A model generated the notes under the pieces. The model was not told the origin of the DNA. It saw only the letters and a list, made by a program, of their open reading frames with translations, and ran no database searches. Below are positions 61,105 to 64,000 of a DNA stretch of 64,000 bases, piece after piece. Source of the stretch: Streptomyces scabichelini (GTDB lineage Bacteria > Actinomycetota > Actinomycetes > Streptomycetales > Streptomycetaceae); contig NZ_JAAKZY010000002.1 in assembly GCF_011045015.1 (NCBI RefSeq), positions 62,001 to 126,000 on the forward strand, written 5' to 3'. Every line of letters begins with the position of its first letter. Position 1 is the stretch's first letter. The position numbers and the translations under genes are program-made.

Positions 61105-62711
61105 GGCCTGCGCCAGCTCCGTCCGTCTCGTGCGAGCATCTCGTCGGCTTCCTCGGGACCCCAGCTGCCCGAGGCGTACTGCGCGGGCTTGGTGCCCGAG
61201 TCCCAGTACCCCTCGATCGGGTCGAGGATCTTCCAGGACTCTTCCACTTCCCTGTGGCGCGGGAAGAGGTTGGCGTCTCCGAGCAGGACGTCCAGGATGA
61301 GGCGTTCGTACGCCTCCGGGCTGGACTCCGTGAAGGACTCGCCGTACGCGAAGTCCATCGTGACGTCCCGGATCTCCATCGACGTACCCGGCACCTTCGA
61401 ACCGAAGCGCACCGTCATGCCCTCGTCGGGCTGGACGCGGATGACGATCGCGTTCGCGCCGAGCTCCTCGGTGGCGGTCGAGTCGAAGGGGGAGTGGGGC
61501 GCACGCTGGAAGACGACGGCGATCTCGGTGACGCGGCGGCCGAGGCGCTTGCCGGTCCTCAGGTAGAAGGGGACGCCCGCCCAGCGGCGGTTGTCGACCT
61601 CCAGCTTGATCGCCGCGTACGTGTCGGTCGTGGAGGCCGGGTCGATGCCGTCCTCCTGGAGGTAGCCGCGCACCTGCTCGCCGCCCTGCCAGCCCGCGGC
61701 GTACTGCCCGCGCACGGTGTGCAGGGCCAGGTCCTCAGGGAGCTTGACGGCCTTGAGGACCTTCAGCTTCTCGGCCAGCAGGGACTCGGCGTCGAAGGCG
61801 GCGGGCTCCTCCATCGCGGTCAGGGCCATCAGCTGGAGGAGGTGGTTCTGGATGACGTCACGGGCCGAGCCGATGCCGTCGTAGTACCCGGCCCGGCCGC
61901 CGATACCGATGTCCTCGGCCATCGTGATCTGTACGTGGTCCACGTACGACCGGTTCCAGATCGGCTCGTACATCTGGTTGGCGAAGCGGAGCGCCAGGAT
62001 GTTCTGGACGGTCTCCTTGCCGAGGTAGTGGTCGATGCGGAACACCTGCTCCGGGTCGAACACCTCGTGCACGATCGCGTTCAGCTCACGCGCGCTCGCC
62101 AGGTCGTGCCCGAACGGCTTCTCGATGACCGCGCGCCGCCAGGACCCCTCCGGGGCGTCCGCGAGCCCGTGCTTCTTGAGCTGCTGGACGACCTTCGGGA
62201 AGAACTTCGGCGGTACGGAGAGGTAGAAGGCGTAGTTCCCGCTGGTGCCCCGGGAGGCGTCCAACTCGTCGACCGCGGCGCGCAGTTGCTTGAACGCCGC
62301 GTCGTCGTCGAAGGCGCCCGGGACGAACCGCATGCCCTCGGCGAGCTGCTGCCAGACCTCCTCACGGAACGGCGTACGGGCGTGCTCGCGCACCGCGTCG
62401 TGCACCACCTGCGCGAAGTCCTGGTGCTCCCAGTCGCGCCGGGCGAACCCGAGCAGCGAGAAGCCCGGCGGCAGCAGACCGCGGTTGGCCAGGTCGTAGA
62501 CGGCCGGCATCAGCTTCTTGCGGGACAGGTCGCCGGTGACACCGAAGATGACCAGTCCGGACGGTCCCGCGATCCGGGGGAGGCGGCGGTCGCGGGGGTC
62601 ACGGAGGGGGTTGTCCCAGTCGGCCGCCGGATCGCCTTCCACCGGCACCGCGGCGGGCGTCTCCTCCGCCACAAGCGCTTCGACCAGCGCCTCGACAGAC
62701 GTGTCGCTCAT
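61101..62711 (-). CDS. zwf: Glucose-6-phosphate 1-dehydrogenase
   Basis: The 536-residue enzyme oxidises glucose 6-phosphate. It has the dinucleotide motif [28 protein letters not shown], the active-site signature [14 protein letters not shown] and the C-terminal [10 protein letters not shown]. The N-terminal extension of about 45 residues is common in Streptomyces. Start overlaps the tal stop and the stop overlaps opcA, so tal-zwf-opcA are translationally coupled. Confidence 0.97.
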   Translation of the reverse strand: MSDTSVEALVEALVAEETPAAVPVEGDPAADWDNPLRDPRDRRLPRIAGPSGLVIFGVTGDLSRKKLMPAVYDLANRGLLPPGFSLLGFARRDWEHQDFAQVVHDAVREHARTPFREEVWQQLAEGMRFVPGAFDDDAAFKQLRAAVDELDASRGTSGNYAFYLSVPPKFFPKVVQQLKKHGLADAPEGSWRRAVIEKPFGHDLASARELNAIVHEVFDPEQVFRIDHYLGKETVQNILALRFANQMYEPIWNRSYVDHVQITMAEDIGIGGRAGYYDGIGSARDVIQNHLLQLMALTAMEEPAAFDAESLLAEKLKVLKAVKLPEDLALHTVRGQYAAGWQGGEQVRGYLQEDGIDPASTTDTYAAIKLEVDNRRWAGVPFYLRTGKRLGRRVTEIAVVFQRAPHSPFDSTATEELGANAIVIRVQPDEGMTVRFGSKVPGTSMEIRDVTMDFAYGESFTESSPEAYERLILDVLLGDANLFPRHREVEESWKILDPIEGYWDSGTKPAQYASGSWGPEEADEMLARDGRSWRRP

Positions 62712-63844
62712 TCCCCGTCAACTCCCTTGCTGCTCAGCGAAGTCGCCACCGCGTCCAGCAGTTCGCCCCACGCGGCCTCGAACTTCGCGACACCCTCGTC
62801 CTCCAGCTGCTTCACGACCTCGTCGTACGAGATGCCGAGCCGCTCGACGGCCTCCAGTTCGGCGCGCGCCTGGGCGTAGCCGCCGGTCACCGTGTCGCCA
62901 CGGATCTCGCCGTGGTCCGCGGTGGCGTTCAGCGTGGCCTCGGGCATGGTGTTGACCGTGCCGGGCGCGACCAGCTCGTCGACGTAGAGCGTGTCCTTGT
63001 ACGCCGGGTCCTTGACGCCCGTCGAGGCCCACAGCGGACGCTGCCGGTGCGCGCCGGACGGGGCGAGCCCGGTCCAGCGGTCGCTCGCGAAGACCTCCTC
63101 GTACGCCTCGTAGGCCAGGCGCGCGTTGGCGATCGCCGCCCTGCCCTTGAGCGCCAGGGCCTCGTCCGTGCCGAGCTTCGTGAGCCGCTTGTCGATCTCG
63201 CTGTCGACGCGGGAGACGAAGAAGGAGGCGACGGAGTGGATGGTGGAGAGGTCGAGGCCGTTGGCCCGTGCCTTCTCCAGACCGGCCAGGTAGGCGTCCA
63301 TCACCTCGCGGTAGCGCTCCAGCGAGAAGATCAGCGTGACATTGACGCTGATGCCGAGGCCGATGACCTCGGTGATCGCGGGGAGGCCCGCCCTGGTCGC
63401 CGGGATCTTGATCAGCACATTCGGCCGGTCGACCAGCCAGGCGAGCTGCTTGGCCTCGGCGATGGTGGCCTCGGTGTTGTGCGCGAGACGCGGGTCGACC
63501 TCGATGGAGACGCGGCCGTCGCGGCCGCCGGTCGTGTCGTACACGGGCCGCAGGATGTCGGCGGCGGCGCGGACGTCGGCGGTCGTCATCATCCGTACGG
63601 CCTCGTCGACCGTCACACCGCGTACGGCGAGGTCGGCGAGCTGGTCCTCGTAACCCTCACCGGAGCCTATGGCGGCCTGGAAGATCGACGGGTTGGTGGT
63701 CACACCCACGACGTGCCGCTTCTCGATCAGCTCCGCGAGATTGCCGGACTCGATGCGTGTGCGCGACAGATCGTCCAGCCAGATGGAAACGCCTTCGTCG
63801 GAAAGGGACTTGAGGGTGTCGGCAGTATTGGTCACAGTGATCAT
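62708..63844 (-). CDS. tal: Transaldolase
   Basis: The 378-residue actinobacterial-type transaldolase has [44 protein letters not shown] and the Schiff-base lysine in [12 protein letters not shown] at 63844 was preferred over the upstream start at 63886 because it avoids overlapping the tkt stop and has an AGAAAGAAG ribosome site. Only 19 bp separate it from tkt. Confidence 0.95.
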   Translation of the reverse strand: MITVTNTADTLKSLSDEGVSIWLDDLSRTRIESGNLAELIEKRHVVGVTTNPSIFQAAIGSGEGYEDQLADLAVRGVTVDEAVRMMTTADVRAAADILRPVYDTTGGRDGRVSIEVDPRLAHNTEATIAEAKQLAWLVDRPNVLIKIPATRAGLPAITEVIGLGISVNVTLIFSLERYREVMDAYLAGLEKARANGLDLSTIHSVASFFVSRVDSEIDKRLTKLGTDEALALKGRAAIANARLAYEAYEEVFASDRWTGLAPSGAHRQRPLWASTGVKDPAYKDTLYVDELVAPGTVNTMPEATLNATADHGEIRGDTVTGGYAQARAELEAVERLGISYDEVVKQLEDEGVAKFEAAWGELLDAVATSLSSKGVDGE

Positions 63845-63863
63845 CTTCTTTCTGGCGATCGGA

Positions 63864-64000
63864 TCAACCGCGCGCGGCGGTAACACCCGTAGTTGAATTG
63901 AGCACAGCCCGGGCTGCCGCGGCGACGTTCTCGGCAGTGAAGCCGTACTCGGCGAACAGGGTCTTGGCGTCGGCGGAAGCGCCGAAGTGCTCCAGCGAAA
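63864..64000 (-). CDS. tkt: Transketolase, C-terminal end only
   Basis: The last 44 codons of a gene that continues beyond the window. The readable protein is [21 protein letters not shown] and then [22 protein letters not shown], the transketolase C-terminus. The stop is at 63864-63866. First visible gene of the pentose-phosphate operon that runs leftwards. Confidence 0.92.
   Translation of the reverse strand, partial: SLEHFGASADAKTLFAEYGFTAENVAAAARAVLNSTTGVTAARG

Overview
The window is high-GC actinobacterial chromosome and almost certainly Streptomyces. Supporting signs are GTG and TTG starts, many ATGA/GTGA stop-start overlaps, strong third-position GC bias, lipoprotein and Tat-type sugar-binding proteins, a zwf-opcA pair, CsoR-type copper operators and a GTP-cyclohydrolase-II paralogue of a kind described in S. 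coelicolor. I saw no tRNA, rRNA, CRISPR array, insertion sequence or prophage. Several genes are decayed: a saccharopine-dehydrogenase partner, a BadF-type kinase, a serine hydrolase and a TetR gene.

Layout. 0-7 kb: the end of an FtsX/MacB-like ABC exporter, then a FadR-type regulator divergent from an operon of a class V aminotransferase and a sugar ABC importer. 7-9.3 kb: an SRPBCC protein and an XRE regulator divergent from a short-chain dehydrogenase. 9.4-25.4 kb: a copper island. It holds two CopZ-like chaperones, the ATPase CopA, a secreted His-rich protein, a BlaI/M56 peptidase pair and a His/Met-rich membrane protein, with three CsoR-type palindromes. Embedded in it is an eight-gene complex-I-like operon (nuoA, a fusion gene, nuoH, J, K, L, M, N). 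It lacks all NADH-module genes; NuoB and NuoD survive only as a cysteine-free, degenerate fusion separated by about 260 residues with His at nearly every third position.

25.4-33.4 kb: a cluster of unknown product. It has a CDP-alcohol phosphatidyltransferase, a dehydrogenase, a T-fold PTPS-like protein without zinc or catalytic residues, a GT4 glycosyltransferase, a methyltransferase, a flippase-like membrane protein, a creatininase-family hydrolase and a GTP cyclohydrolase II. The cyclohydrolase carries the Tyr-to-Met change associated with stopping at the formylated pyrimidine FAPy. The reading offered here is GTP to FAPy, deformylation, T-fold tailoring, then glycosylation, methylation and membrane handling. 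This cluster and the complex-I-like operon are the best candidates for undescribed systems.

33.4-42 kb: an amino-acid operon (ornithine-cyclodeaminase-like, FAD oxidase, saccharopine-dehydrogenase-like plus a decayed partner), a serine hydrolase, a graspetide RiPP precursor with its ATP-grasp enzyme, and a Tat-exported PAP2-type phosphatase. 42-49.5 kb: a kinase pseudogene, a ROK regulator, a second sugar ABC importer and an unrecognised probable carbohydrate enzyme. 49.5-52.8 kb: a membrane repeat protein, the decayed serine hydrolase and TetR pair, and an NTF2-like protein.

52.9-58 kb: quinate/shikimate catabolism (MHS permease, TetR, shikimate dehydrogenase, QuiC-type dehydroshikimate dehydratase) with matching inverted repeats at its promoters. 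58-64 kb: the oxidative pentose-phosphate operon tkt-tal-zwf-opcA-gnd-phosphatase on the minus strand. Gene families were assigned by reading translations; no database search was possible, so names given from memory are marked as such.
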